64,000 nt of DNA, taken from positions 8,848,203-8,912,202 of the forward strand of contig NC_064037.1 in NCBI RefSeq assembly GCF_932526225.1, given 5' to 3'. This DNA is from Nematostella vectensis. Its lineage: Eukaryota; Cnidaria; Anthozoa; Actiniaria; Edwardsiidae. The notes under the pieces are model-generated. The model was not told the origin of the DNA, did no database searches, and worked only from the letters and a program-made list of their open reading frames with translations. The position numbers and the translations under genes are program-made. Positions 1 to 10,290 of this stretch are shown one piece after another. The stretch's first letter is position 1, and the number at the start of each line of letters is the position of its first letter.

Positions 1-165
1 AGCACTCGCGGAGAAATAGAAAGGTCATATTCTACGCACAGGATCTGGACGACAAGGAGGAAGTACTACTAAACAATAATAACGTGGTGACGGTGATTCC
101 CGGCCCGTGTGATATGCCGTACAGACAGCTGTATATTACCAGGCCTGGCCAGTTCACCAATCAAG
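1..165 (+). CDS. Internal exon of the secreted TSP1/FN2/cysteine-rich gene (5' part outside the window)
   Basis: The frame starting at base 3 is open and ends in a short stretch around PGPCDMPYRQLYITRPGQ. A GTATCA donor follows at 166. The exon leaves one base of a codon (phase 1). Joining that base to the acceptor at 545 gives an alanine codon and keeps the frame open into the TSP1 exon, which is the main reason for calling it coding. I recognise no domain in these 54 residues. The gene must begin upstream of the window, so signal peptide and promoter are not visible. The downstream exons indicate an extracellular or nematocyst-capsule protein. Confidence 0.6.
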
Positions 166-544
166 GTATCAATATTAGATATTGGCGATCGGTCATCATG
201 ATCATCAGCAGCACTATCACACCACCAACACAACACCGTCATCACCACCGAAACCATTACCATAACATCATAATTCAAAAACATTCATAACTATAACTTG
301 AATCACCAGGATTTCTTGAGAGGCGGGGGGAGGGGAACAAAGTCATAGACGATATATGTGAAAAATAGGAGATATAACGAATATTGTTATTTAAAAAAAT
401 GTCGCTTTTTGGCGGCCGAGGTTGATGCGCGCGCGGCTTGCGTCCACACCCCCCTCCCACCCCCTCATCTTAGCACCGCGTTTATCACCATCACTAATAT
501 CATCTAAGTTACTGTGATTGCATTATTTTCACCATATCTTTCAG

Positions 545-757
545 CCATTGAAGATCTACTTAAGCAGGGCCCAGCATCCACCAGGAGTGTGGTCCAGTCG
601 AGTCCAACTGGCGGCTTCGGGCAGTGGTCAGCGTTCGGTCCGTGTAGCACGAGTTGTGGAAGTGGCTTCCAGACAAGATCGCGCTCGTGCTTACCCAGCA
701 GAGCGTGCCTGGGTCCGACAGTAGAGACGAGAGCGTGTATCCAGCCCCCTTGTACAA
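545..757 (+). CDS. Exon encoding a thrombospondin type-1 repeat
   Basis: The acceptor ...TTTCAG ends at 544 and the donor GTATGTG starts at 758. Entry and exit are both phase 1, typical of exon-shuffled extracellular modules. After a linker of about 24 residues comes GGFGQWSAFGPCSTSCG, then a Cys-rich run with Arg (QTRSRSC), a CLGPTVETRAC segment and a final QPPC. This is the classic TSP1 order: WxxW-like start, CSxSCG, RxRxC, and C..ET..C..PPC. TSP1 repeats bind glycans, matrix or other proteins outside the cell and occur in cnidarian nematocyst proteins. The intron that follows (758-1570) shows short open frames but no recognisable domain. Confidence 0.85.
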
Positions 758-1570
758 GTATGTGGGACTGAGTTTAGAGTAGTTTACGAATCATTGAATA
801 TCGAAGATTGTTCTAATGTTTAATAAACATTTGGTTGCGCTGTCACTCAACAAACCATTTCAGTCCACTATCTAGAAGTTTTCCTATTTTCTCTTAGGGT
901 TAAAAGATAAGATTCCAATTATTAATTTAAAACGTACATTCATACAATATCTTGGAATTGCACCATTTTCCTATATATAGAAAGTGAACGGGGTGTATTT
1001 TTTAATTAGAATAATAATGCGATTGACTCTTCGTTTGCAATCTGGGCCTTCATCAGGCGTAGATGTCCCTCTAAAGGAATCCCAAGCTGACCTGACACCT
1101 CGATTGCACCCAGGTCGTCTTGTCTGAGAAGCAAGGCCCTACGACAGAGCAAAAAAAATGGCACGAAATTTTTCAATTCTCAATATATAAGCTCAAGATT
1201 CCGCATACAAGGAATCCCTCTGACAAAAAGCTTAATTCCAAATTTGAAAGAAATTTAGAAGATATGAAATTTAGATTTGGCTCAATTTCTGATCAGAGCC
1301 CGACTTCTCCCTAAAAACGAGGAGAATTCGTACTTTGAACATTTGAACATTGGACTTCAAGCCTCATATCCCGAAGACGAATCCTTTGAAACACTTTTTG
1401 ATATGTTGGTTTACAAAACAAAAGGAACCTCTATGCAAAAATTCAAGCTATCCGAAGTTAATTCTTGGAAAACTTGCCATTTTTTGCTCTGTCAGGCCCT
1501 ACACAACTAACCTCTGCCATGTCTGCTATGGTAAATTCTAATGGTTCCCTTTCAAATCCTTTGTCCTCAG

Positions 1571-1753
1571 AGCCTCAGTGTGTGCAGACATATGGCGGGA
1601 ACTCAAACGTGGGCAAGTGTTGCTCGCTGCCGTTCATCTTCCGTGACACAGTGTACGACAAGTGCATCAAACACACCCACACGGGTAACATGTGGTGTGC
1701 GACCACGCCCAATTACGACCAGGACAGGACATGGGGGTTCTGCAAGCAAACAG
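1571..1753 (+). CDS. Exon encoding a fibronectin type-II domain
   Basis: The acceptor TTGTCCTCAG ends at 1570 and the donor GTCTGAAG starts at 1754; both ends are phase 1 and in frame with the TSP1 exon. The peptide shows CCSLPFIFRDTVYDKC, then GNMWCATTPNYDQD and RTWGFC. This is the FN2 consensus: C, LPF, aromatic, Y..C, WCATT, YD.D, WG.C. FN2 domains are small disulfide-bonded modules, often collagen- or gelatin-binding. That would suit a protein that also carries a minicollagen-type domain, but the partner is inference. The next intron (1754-2272) shows no other domain. Confidence 0.85.
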
Positions 1754-2272
1754 GTCTGAAGGGGAACAAAGCGGGTTAACATGAGTCCACGAACAAAAAC
1801 GCTGAGCATAAAGCATTCGAAGTTATTAGAGTTGGAATTTTGTGGTGGAATTCTCGTACGATATACCTGCTGAAGGTGTACGGCTGCAAATAGCTTTGTT
1901 GCATGAAGACTAACTAGAAACTGATTTTTTTTATTGAAATGACTAAAGTTATTATTTAGCAGTATTAGTAAGTATTTATAGTGCTTGCTACGAACGATAT
2001 GTTTGACTGTGGTGTGTTTTGGGGATACCAGTTGATATAGATTGTTGTGTAGCATCAAGTCTGTGAGCAAATGGCCTTCAGAAAGAGGATCTGATAATCG
2101 GGGGTATTGAGGCGAGGGGGGTTCATATATGCTCTTTGCATATTTAACGTTACATTGCTGCTGTTCAACACAGTGGACTCACGATGCCTCGTTAACTCGA
2201 GATAATTTCTATCTTGGTGGACGGTGGTTCGCCTATCTATCACGTGCTCACTTTCCTGGAACTGTTTTGTAG

Positions 2273-2439
2273 AAAGACGAAGTAATACAATGTACCGACC
2301 TCCGGGCTACCTGCCCGCCCCAGTCCCTCACGTGGACTTGCCCAGTCTTCCTTCTGGCTGTGACCCCTCATGCTACAACATGTGCATTCCCGGATGTCAC
2401 GTGACATGTTGTAGTGCGCATGCGCTTGCATTCCCTTCA
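2273..2439 (+). CDS. Exon encoding a minicollagen-type cysteine-rich domain (CX3CX3CX3CX3CC)
   Basis: The acceptor ...TTTTGTAG ends at 2272, again phase 1 and in frame with the FN2 exon. A proline-rich stretch (YRPPGYLPAPVPH) leads into CDPSCYNMCIPGCHVTCC, which exactly fits the CX3CX3CX3CX3CC pattern of minicollagen and related nematocyst capsule proteins. In that family these cysteines switch to intermolecular disulfides and harden the capsule. A strong GTGAGT donor follows at 2440 and was used to end the exon. If it is not used, the frame runs on to a stop at 2707-2709, adding about 90 residues with no recognisable domain. An AATAAA at about 2759 could polyadenylate that form. Confidence 0.75.
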
Positions 2440-2739
2440 GTGAGTAATTTGGGTATTTCATTCAGTTTACCGTTCACTTGCGACCGACTTATAAGTGAGA
2501 AATCTAACAACATGTCAAAGGCGTCTCATTTTCCGAAGGCAAATCTGGATTTTGGTGAAGAAGGCCAGGTTCCTCTTTTTCCCAGGGATAGCAAAAGGGG
2601 AGGGAGGATGGATATTTTCTGGAATCACACAATTGGGTTCTGGCTTCATTTCAGTAAGATCATCTTCCATTCTTCGCAAGCATCACTTTATAGCGATTTT
2701 TGTAGCTGACATCCGTCGTACTTTAAAAAGACTGTGCAA

Positions 2740-3340
2740 TTTTTAAAGTTGGTTTCGTAATAAAATATATTTTTAAATTAGATGACTACTGTATTGTGAT
2801 ATAGTTCCATTGCTAATTGCAGATATGACTAACGCTTAGTCAACAATGTCCAACTACATACGACTCACAACAGTCAGACGATGTACGACGTCGATCAATT
2901 AGACCCTACGACCTCATGACAATCAGACGATATACGACATACGACTCACGACAATCGATGAACGACGATATCAATCAGACGATGTTCGAAGTAACGCAAG
3001 TTTATTGACTGCAGATGACAGGAGATAGCCGACAATGTTATACTTTATCTCCGACCAAGAATTTTTAAACGGGAAACTGGGGGCTGGACCGCTTGCACGA
3101 AATCCCAATAAGACAATTTATGATGTCAAGACGCGATAGTTCGAAGGGGAGGGTGGGAAATAGGCTCGTAAGACCGCTGGTCTCATATCACTGTGACAGT
3201 CGTAGCACGGTATGCTGATTTTTGTAGCTGGCTGATGGGATCGAGCATACCATATGACAGTAGCTATTTTGCTTAGAAAATGCGGACATTTGTTATGCAT
3301 TTTCGGGCTTTTATATACTAGTGTTTTAATACCTTCTTTT
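2740..3340. repeat. Dispersed transporter-linked module, segment b (copy 1)
   Basis: From GTTGGTTTCGTAATAAAATA onward this matches the segments at about 39570-40335 and 43795-44587. It includes the short TACGAC/CAATCAGACGATG repeats and a block around GTAAGACCGCTGGTCTCATA that recurs a fourth time at 21440-21640. Reverse-strand frames here are not coding. The segment always precedes the GCTAGC minisatellite, so it is one piece of a larger duplicated unit. The stretch 3340-3580 holds nothing I recognise. Confidence 0.7.
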
Positions 3341-3579
3341 TAGTTTTCTTTTTTATAGAAATAATGGATTATAATGGAAATAAAAACATGACAATAACAG
3401 ACTATCATATGAGTCTAGCTAGAGAGCAACTACAACGTTTTGTAAAACAATTGGACTATGGCACTTCATTAAAAGGGGTACCCAGGATAACGAACATCGA
3501 CGGCATACGTCTTCCAAATATGAACCAAACATAAAATCACCAAACATGAACTCGTTAGAATCTAACACAGGAAACTACA

Positions 3580-3845
3580 AGTTAGCAGGCAATTTGAAGC
3601 TGGCACGTAACTAAACACGTAACAGGCAACTAAAAGCTAGCAGGCAACTAGAAGCTAGCAGGGGATAAATAGCTAGCAGGCAACTAGAAGCTAGCAAGGA
3701 ATAAATAGCTAGCAGGCATCTAAAAGCTAGCAGGGAATAAATAGCTAGCAGGCAACTAGAAGCTAGCAGGGAATAAATAGCTAGCTGGCAACTGAAGCTA
3801 GCAGGGAAGAAGTAGCTAGCCGGCAACTAGAAGCTAGCAGACAGT
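3580..3845. repeat. GCTAGC minisatellite, 36-bp unit (array 1)
   Basis: Tandem copies of a unit near GCTAGCAGGGAATAAATAGC plus TAGCAGGCAACTAGAA, total 36 bp, with small indels. Because 36 is a multiple of three, reverse frames stay open over several units; these are artefacts. The same array recurs at 22917, 40335, 44587 and 45851, always in the same position of the module. Confidence 0.9.
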
Positions 3846-4960
3846 ATTATTTAGGATATTTGATTGACACAGAATGTTAACGGCTGGGAGCGTGCAAAAT
3901 TTCAGTTGGGCATGATAACATAACGGGTCCCAACGGGTCTCCCGCCTTCAAAGGCACGGAATATTTAGCAGGAGGAAAAAAGGGTCATGATGGGAACCAA
4001 CATGAGCCATCTATGAGTTAAACAGGAAAACTCAGTGGTTTGGTATGACCGAGTTTCATTCAGAACTATGCTAGATTCATATAGCCACCCGATTCCTCCA
4101 TTACAATCAATGAACGCTTAAAAGCCATTGTCTATTTCCTATTTACTATATTCTGATAACTATATATCAACGACTCTAACAACCCAATATTTCATTTAAG
4201 GGATTTATAAATATTTTCTTTTTCTTTTATTTTTGTTTTTGTTTTCTCCTCCCCATCCTCGTCAAAAAGGTACAATTCGTTTAGAAGTGGTCTTTAAATG
4301 TGAATGGTAAACTGTTGGGGGCGAAAGCTGTTTTGTATCTGCAAAAACACGCAAACACACGCAGACTAAATAATCGCACAAAAAATGTTAAATTATCATA
4401 CGATGATCGTTTTTTAAGTCTCCCATTAATTTACAGCAACTGTGCATGACGTCTTTTCATTTTCATTTGGCTGTGTTTGGGACAGATGACATTGCATTGA
4501 GTAAATTTAAGCCACATAAAAAAAATTCGTTTTATGGTCGTCGCCCGCGTCCGGACTTTCTCTTAAAAACGTCTAAAATTCAGAAACAATTGACACCCAA
4601 ACACACTATACATCTAAAGTTGTGCCCGAAAATCCCTTTAACTACACCAAAAACTACCGCAATATCGCCTATGATTGGAAGAACCATTTTTCTCCAGCCG
4701 AAAGGCCTAATTTTGAGATTATAAGAAAAAACAAAGAGACAGTGATGGTAACCCCTTTGTGGATTAACAATGTAGATGTAGATGTAGACAGATCAAAATA
4801 GAAATAAAAACCGCCCGCACGAGTGCTCCCGAGGAAGGAATCGCGAACCTGAATAGATTTCTATGTAGCCTATGCTTTCGATATCTATCATATTATCTGA
4901 TGTTTTCTGATTTCAGATGATAATATCTTTGATGTGCTTGGTTCCTAACTGATACCTAAC
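3846..4960. repeat. Module segment d: spacer between minisatellite and transporter promoter (copy 1)
   Basis: Starts with a TTTGATTGACACAGAATGTT block and runs through conserved landmarks (GGGTCTCCCGCC, CACGGAATATTTAGCAG, CCGCCCGCACGAGTGCTCC, TAGCCTATGCTTTCGATATC). The same order is found at 23025-24030, 42265-43010 and 45915-46670. A 92-codon open frame at 4446 is not conserved in the other copies, so I do not treat it as coding. Confidence 0.65.
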
Positions 4961-5290
4961 ATCCCTCCTATCGGGCGATATTCCGGCTATTTAAATCACG
5001 AACAACTCACTAAATCTCCCAGAAAGGATACGTGACTCCTCAAAGGAGCGGCTATAAAAAGAACGATAGGCAAAATCCGAGGACTTTGGCATGATATCAG
5101 TGAACAATAGAATATGTACAATAGAATAGGTACAAGCAAGGCAGAGGAAAAACAGGTTGAGTCTGATTCACGAAGTTTGTGGACAGAAAATACGATCGTG
5201 CCCACACTACGCGTACATCCGATAACTTCGGGCGGTCTGTTACCGATGACACGAACAACAATCCTGTTGATAAACATAATCTAGTAAACA
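4961..5290 (+). pseudogene. Gutted copy of the SLC16-like promoter and first exon
   Basis: The promoter part (GGCGATATTCCGGCTATTT, CAAAGGAGCGGCTATAAAA) and the start region (GCATGATATCAGTGAAC) are recognisable. An internal deletion then jumps almost directly to the exon end, AGGTACAAGCAAGGCAGAGG, and a donor-like ACAG/GTTGAG. Nearly all coding sequence, including the DKGWAW motif, is gone. It is the most decayed of five first-exon copies in the window. From 5290 to 5555 there is unique AT-rich sequence; part of it resembles 9110-9230. Confidence 0.75.
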
Positions 5291-5554
5291 TAATCCACTT
5301 TCTAATCCGAGCCCAACACCCCCAACAGCGCAACTATTGACACCCCTTACAAAACAAACACACATGAGGTGTTGCATAACAATACATAACTTATGGTTTA
5401 TTTTCGTAATAACATTAAATAGGAACACATTCTGCCGTGCTCCCTAGATTAGGTGTGAAGTGTACGGAAGCCCAGCGGGGCCACCGCCCTATACGATTTC
5501 GGATTTTCATGTTTTGCAAACAAAATCACGAGTTTGCTTGTTTAATTTTGATTT

Positions 5555-5905
5555 CAGATTTTTTTTTTTTGCGAGTTTGTATTTTAATTGTTTTTGCTAG
5601 TTTGTATTTTGCATTTGTAAGTTTGTATTTGCTTTTGCTTTGTATCGATACAAACTAGCAAAAGCAAATACAAACTAGCAAAAGTAAAATACTAACTAAC
5701 AAATGCAAAATACGAACTAGCAAAAGTAAAATACAAACTCGCAAACGCAAAATACAAACTAGCAAAAGCAAAATACAAACTCTCAAAAGCAAAATACAAA
5801 CTAGCAAAAGCAAAATACAAACTCGCAAAAGAAATATACTCGCAAAAGCAAAATGCAAAATAGCAAAAGCAAAATAAAAACAAACTCGCAAATGCAAAGT
5901 ACAAA
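5555..5905. repeat. 21-bp satellite with an orientation switch (palindromic junction near 5640-5652)
   Basis: The unit is close to GTTTGTATTTTGCTTTTGCTA. It reads forward from 5555 to about 5643, then flips to the reverse complement (ACAAACTAGCAAAAGCAAAA) from 5650 to 5905. The switch sits on the perfect palindrome GTATCGATAC. Arms on both sides can pair over at least 25 bp with a short gap. No coding function. Confidence 0.85.
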
Positions 5906-5999
5906 ACAGGTAATCCGGAATGCTGAATCCATGCTACTGGAATCCGGAATCCACACACTAGGACCCGGAATCCAGAATCCTATTGAAGAACCTGTCATT

Positions 6000-6300
6000 A
6001 CTTCAACGGATTTGGATTATTTTGTTCTGATACGGTTTTTATTTCGACGGTTTGGGATTTTGTTTCTTCTGATTCGGTTTTTTATTTCGACGGGTTGGGA
6101 TTTTATTTCTTCTGATTTTGTTTTTATTTCGGCTGACTTGCTTTTTACTTCGACGGATTTGGAAATTATTTCTACTTATTTGAATTTTATATTGTACTAT
6201 TTCAAAAACAAATTCCAACTTCGTTAAAAACAAAATCTAAATCGTTGAAAAATAAAACCAAATCGCTAAAAACAAAACGCAAATCGATAAAAATAAAATC
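6000..6300. repeat. Degenerate T-rich tandem repeat
   Basis: Loose repeats of phrases such as ACGGTTTGGGATTTTGTTTC and TTCTGATTCGG, spaced about 40-50 bp. They turn into AAATCGTTAAAAACAAAATC-type phrases, roughly the reverse complement, in the last 100 bp. This looks like the decayed core of the inverted satellite that flanks it. The open frames across it are low-complexity by-products. Confidence 0.55.
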
Positions 6301-6306
6301 GCTCCG

Positions 6307-6366
6307 GGTAGACCATGATGCACTGCGCCAATACATAATAGCTTCTGCTGGTGCATCATGGTCTAT
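6307..6366. repeat. Short inverted repeat (TAGACCATGATGCA / TGCATCATGGTCTA)
   Basis: Two 14-bp arms flank a loop of about 30 bp. It sits exactly between the degenerate core and the forward satellite block, so it may be a small hairpin element inserted at the symmetry axis. No target duplication could be assigned. Confidence 0.6.
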
Positions 6367-7570
6367 CCATTTGTATTTTCTTTTGCTAGTTTGTATTTTG
6401 CTTATGCGAGTTTGTATTTTGCTTATGCGAGTTTGTGTTTTGCTTTTGCGAGTTTGTATTTTGCTTTTGCTAGTTTGCACTCTGCATTTGCGTTTTTGTA
6501 TTTTGCTTTTGCTAGTTTGCATTTGCGTTTTTGTATTTTGCGTTTGCTAGTTTGTATTTTACTTTTGCTAGTTTGTATTTTGCGTTTGCGAGTTTGTATT
6601 TTACTTTTGCTAGCTCGTATTTTGCGTTTGTTAGTTTGTATTTTACTTTTGCTAGTTTGTATTTTGCGTTTGCGAGTTTATATTTTACTTTTGCTAGTTT
6701 GTATTTTGCGTTTGCAAGTTTGCACTTTGCTTTTGCGAGTTTGTATTCTACTTTTGCTAGTTTGTATTCTACTTTTGCTAGTTTGTATTTTGCTTTTGCG
6801 AGTTTGTATTTTACTTTTGCTAGTTTGTATTTTGCGTTTGCTAGTTTGTACTTTGCTTATGCGAGTTTGTATTTTGCTTATGCGAGTTTGTGTTTTGCTT
6901 TTGCGTTTTTGTATTTTGCTTTTGCTAGTTTGCATTTGCGTTTTTGTATTTTGCTTTTGCGAGTTTGCATTTTTCTTTTGAGTTTGTATTTTGCTTTTTC
7001 TAGTTTGTACTTTGCGTTTGCGAGTTTGTATTTTAATTTTGCTAGTTTTTATTTTACTTTTGCTAGTTTGTATTTTGCGTTTGCTAGTTTGTATTTTGCG
7101 TTTGCTAGTTTGTATTTTGCGTTTGCTAGTTTGTATTTTGCTTTTGCTAGTTTGTATTTTGCTTTTGCGAATTTGTATTTTGCTTTTGCGATTTTGTGTT
7201 TGCGAGTTTGTATTTTACTTTTGCTAGTTTGTATTTTGCGTTTGCGAGTTTGTATTTTACTTTTGCTAGTTTGTATTTTGCTTTTGCTAGTTTGTATTTT
7301 ACTTTTGCTAGTTTGTATTTTGCGTTTGCAAGTTTTTTTTTGCTTTTGCGAGTTTGTATTTTGCTTTTGCTAGTTTGTATTTTGCTTTTGCTAGTTTGTA
7401 TTCTACTTTGCGAGTTTGTATTTTACTTTTGCTAGCTTGTATTTTGCGTTTGCGAGTTTGTATTTTACTTTTGCTAGTTTGTATTTTGCGTTTGCTAGTT
7501 TGTATTTTACTTTTGCTAGTTTGTATTTTGCGTTTGCGAGTTTGTATTTTACTTTTGCGAGTTTGTATTG
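6367..7570. repeat. 21-bp satellite, forward block
   Basis: About 57 tandem units of GTTTGTATTTTGCTTTTGCTA with variants (GCGTTTGCGA, ACTTTTGCTA, GCTTATGCGA). Since 21 is divisible by three, two or three frames stay open for 200-280 codons, giving Leu/Phe/Ala-rich nonsense proteins such as repeated SLYFAFA. There is no non-repetitive domain, so these are not genes. A fragment of about 50 bp recurs at 11420-11470. Confidence 0.95.
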
Positions 7571-7800
7571 CCCTATCCAATTGAGCGTGGAACGCCAGAA
7601 GTTTTTGCGTAAAAACTTTAAGTTTTTTGACGTCACAAGAGCATGTTGTCTAGGTGAGCTTTGAATGTTGTTAGGCGGAGGCAAGTGGAATTTTAGAATT
7701 GGAAATTAGAAATGGAATTTTTCTGATTTTCTGGGGTTGCGCGACACATTAAAACACATTTTGAGCTATTTTGGGATTTAGCTTGAGAACATTCGAGTGG
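7571..7800. other. Unique spacer upstream of transporter gene A
   Basis: Non-repetitive sequence between the satellite and the recognisable promoter. I see no conserved gene, only a TGACGTCA-like core near 7629. It could contain distal promoter elements of gene A, but nothing in it proves this. Confidence 0.4.
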
Positions 7801-7909
7801 TGGCGTGGTTGTATTACGGGCAAAATTCCGGCTATTTCGAAACAGCGAAAACAATCAAGAACAAATCTCCCAGAATGCATTGCAGTGACACCTGACTCTT
7901 CATATAGGC

Positions 7910-7917
7910 TATAAAAA
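7910..7917 (+). promoter_or_regulatory. Candidate TATA box of transporter gene A
   Basis: TATAAAAA lies in the GGCTATAAAA context conserved in all five first-exon copies. In gene A it is only 30 bp from the ATG at 7940, so transcription starting at the usual distance would leave almost no 5' leader. In gene B the same box is 83 bp from the proposed start. Confidence 0.45.
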
Positions 7918-7939
7918 AGAAGAATAGGCAGAATTTGGA

Positions 7940-8195
7940 ATGATATCTGTGAACGAGTTTAAAGCAGACAAAATAACGAGTGAAGAAGAAACTCCACAAG
8001 AGACTGCAAATGGCGCTGAACCTTCAGCTATGCGGCAGCAAGAAGATGTCCCCTCACACATGGACAAAGGCTGGGCATGGGTTGTCTGTTTTTCGTCTTT
8101 TTGTATCACCATCCTAGCAGCAGGACTACTTAACTGCGCTGGAATCATATTCGTGGAATTACTTGAGAGGTACAAGCAAGGCAGGGGTAAAACAG
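7940..8195 (+). CDS. SLC16 monocarboxylate-transporter-like gene A, exon 1
   Basis: Exon 1 encodes a hydrophilic N-terminus of about 40 residues, then MDKGWAWVVCFSSFC and the first membrane helix through GIIFVELLERYKQG. DKGWAW fits the SLC16 signature before TM1. The donor is ACAG/GTAGAG at 8196 and the exit is phase 1; joining to 16430 gives Ala-Trp-Val (KTAWV), as expected at the TM1-TM2 loop. Exons 8195, 16995 and 18636 sum to 1365 nt, 454 residues, normal for the family. SLC16 members move monocarboxylates or related organic acids across the plasma membrane; the substrate here is unknown. I chose the ATG at 7940 because the frame is open from there; later in-frame ATGs exist just before TM1. 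Confidence 0.85.
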
Positions 8196-8227
8196 GTAGA
8201 GTCTGATTCACGAGGTTTGTTTATTCG

Positions 8228-9035
8228 CAGTGGCTATTACCCGACAGTCGGGAAAGGTCCTCGATGGAATAAATGCCCAAAAATTCTTAAATTATTCAAA
8301 TAACCCAGTAAATTATCGGAATAAGTACGCAGCTGCTTTGTCTCCTATTGTTTTTGTTCTACAAAGGGGTTCTTTTGTCTCTATTCTTCTCGTTCTTTGT
8401 GTCGAAGTGCCGATATTGCCCAATCTAATTGCAGCTTACGTAAGAGCTGCGTACTGACCAAATTGTCGACCAAGTGAGGTCAAAGTATTCTATATTTGTT
8501 AAGAAAGGACAAGCGAATCTGAGTTGAGCTTTGTTGGCGGTATTTTTTGTTTTCTGTTGTCTGTGTACACTATAAAATCGTAATTTTAGTGGCACTTTTC
8601 AACAATACACTGCTAAATGCCGACAGCTCTCGATTTGCTAAAATATCGAGGTAAATTTTCAACCTTGTGAGTTCAAAGTATTTTATATTTGTTAAGAGAG
8701 GGCAATCCAATCTAAATTGAGCCTTTTTGTTGAAATTAAATGTTATTTCTTGCTTATAAACACTATAAACCTTTCCCGACTGTTATTGTGTAGAATTGTA
8801 GCAGATAAAATTCAAGGGTCAGTAAAATAGTGATATTTAAGTGTATACAAGCAAGGGAAAACAGTCAATTCCGACAACAAAGCTCAATTTAAAATCGCTT
8901 GCTCTTTCTAAATAAATATAAAATATTTTGAACTTAATAGGTCGACAACTTACTGGGTTGTTTGAAAAAAATGGAAAACTGTCGGGCATTTAGTCTTTTG
9001 AAGACCTTTCTCGACTGTCGGGCATATAGCCACTG
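8228..9035. mobile_element. TIR element of about 0.8 kb in intron 1 of gene A
   Basis: The ends CAGTGGCTAT and ATAGCCACTG are inverted, and the similarity extends inward about 80 bp (ACCCGACAGTCGGGAAAGGTC against GCCCGACAGTCGAGAAAGGTC on the other strand). Gene B has an uninterrupted TTTGTTCATTTGCTGTACTG at 47159, matching the joined flanks here, so B shows the empty site. There is no transposase frame; it is a non-autonomous DNA transposon. The superfamily is uncertain (the CAGTG ends recall hAT). A smaller MITE is nested inside. Confidence 0.8.
8323..8459. mobile_element. Small MITE (GTACGCAGCT ends), copy 1, nested
   Basis: The ends AAGTACGCAGCTGC and GAGCTGCGTACTGACC are inverted repeats. 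A second copy lies at 38614-38755 in the opposite orientation, with the same core (CTCCTATTGTTTTTGTTCTA, GTTCTTTGTGTCGA). It lies within the 8228-9035 element and so inserted later. Confidence 0.75.
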
Positions 9036-9239
9036 GGTTGTTTATTTGCTATACTGCAAAAACGTGACATTTTTATGAGAGAACGAGAATGTCACACCAG
9101 CCCTGACACTGCTGTATTACATTCGAAAGCCCAGGAGGGCCACCCGCTGTGTTTATTTAATCCGATTTGGACTTTATTTCATCGGATTTGGTTTTAATTT
9201 GAGCCAATTTGTTTTTTTTTTATTCCAACCGATTTGGTT

Positions 9240-10290
9240 TTGAATGTTACGGTACAGTTAATGCACGTCACGTACAGTTAATGCCCGAGCATGCGTGGGC
9301 GATCGAGGTATAAGTTCAAAGAGAAAGTGAGCTGTCACTCATCAATCATGTCTCATACCAACATCACAACATTGGCTGTAACTAGGCAGGTTTTCAAACA
9401 ATAACAAACAATAACTAGTCATTCTTACCAATAATTCTTTGTTTTGGCATCATATGCGCGCGGTATAAATGGAAGGAGCTTTTAATATTATTATCGTAAA
9501 CACAGGGCACGTGCGAAAAATCATGGCCACTTTTGTATCGCGGACTGCCAAAGGGAGCCCAAGTCTTATTACACACCGGCCTAGAACCTCAACGTCCAAA
9601 TCCAGCACGCATGTATAGTTCAGTCAATCTATGAAATTTTTATGGCCCAGGTGGAACTAATTGCAATAGAATTTCTTCATCGAAGCTTTGTGTCGTCTGC
9701 GTATATAGCAGTGTTAGTGCCTTTGTCTGTGGCGTCTAGTAAATCGTTGATGAGGGTCGTAAATAAAAGGGGCCCACTAGGCTTCCTATAACAACCCTAA
9801 CTACTGAGTTGCTGTCACATGCAAGTTTCAGTAATTCCCGCGAGGGAATGCAGAAATACAGTTGTGATGAAAATATTTGAAATAGAAAGGAAACATGGAC
9901 AAGTTGCTTACTTTCGATACTCATCAAAGTGTGTCTTTTACATTTTTTTTCTAATGACCTTTGAAATTTTCTGATTTATACGTGCATTTTCAATTTCATT
10001 TAGTGTTTTCGGGGCAGGTTTTTGAAAGACAGAAATATTGGGAAAAGATATAAAACAGGGTCAATTTGCTTCGATTCGATATCCAAACTGGGTCTTTTAT
10101 CAATTTCGACCAATGGTCTTTTAAATGAACTGATTGAGCCGACATTCAGAAGGAAGGAGACATTTCGGATTAAGGTTTGAAATATTTTTTTTGCTTAGTA
10201 AATATTTAACACAAATTGGTAATAAATTTTTGTTTATTTTATAAAGAAATCGCTGACAAAGTATCCTAATTCCCGTGATCCGACCAACCG
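9240..10290. repeat. Dispersed repeat, copy 1 (inverted copy at 21900-22345)
   Basis: The left end around GAGCTGTCACTCATCAATCA and GGCTGTAACTAGGCAG, and the right end around GACAAAGTATCCTAATTCCC, both recur reverse-complemented at 22345-21900. This copy is about 600 bp longer in the middle. No transposase-like frame is visible; probably a non-autonomous element. The stretch 9036-9240 before it is unique. Confidence 0.6.

Noticed and set aside
1277..1541. Overlapping frames between the TSP1 and FN2 exons as an extra exon
   Set aside because: No domain, no convincing acceptor-donor pair with phase 1, and skipping them keeps the frame.
3118..3300. Reverse frame shared with 21298-21606 (apparent conserved protein)
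   Set aside because: The similarity is due to a dispersed repeat; the DNA is conserved equally at all positions and other copies break the frame.
6358..7584. Long Leu/Phe/Ala-rich frames that look like membrane proteins
   Set aside because: By-products of the 21-bp satellite; several frames are equally open and there is no non-repeat sequence.
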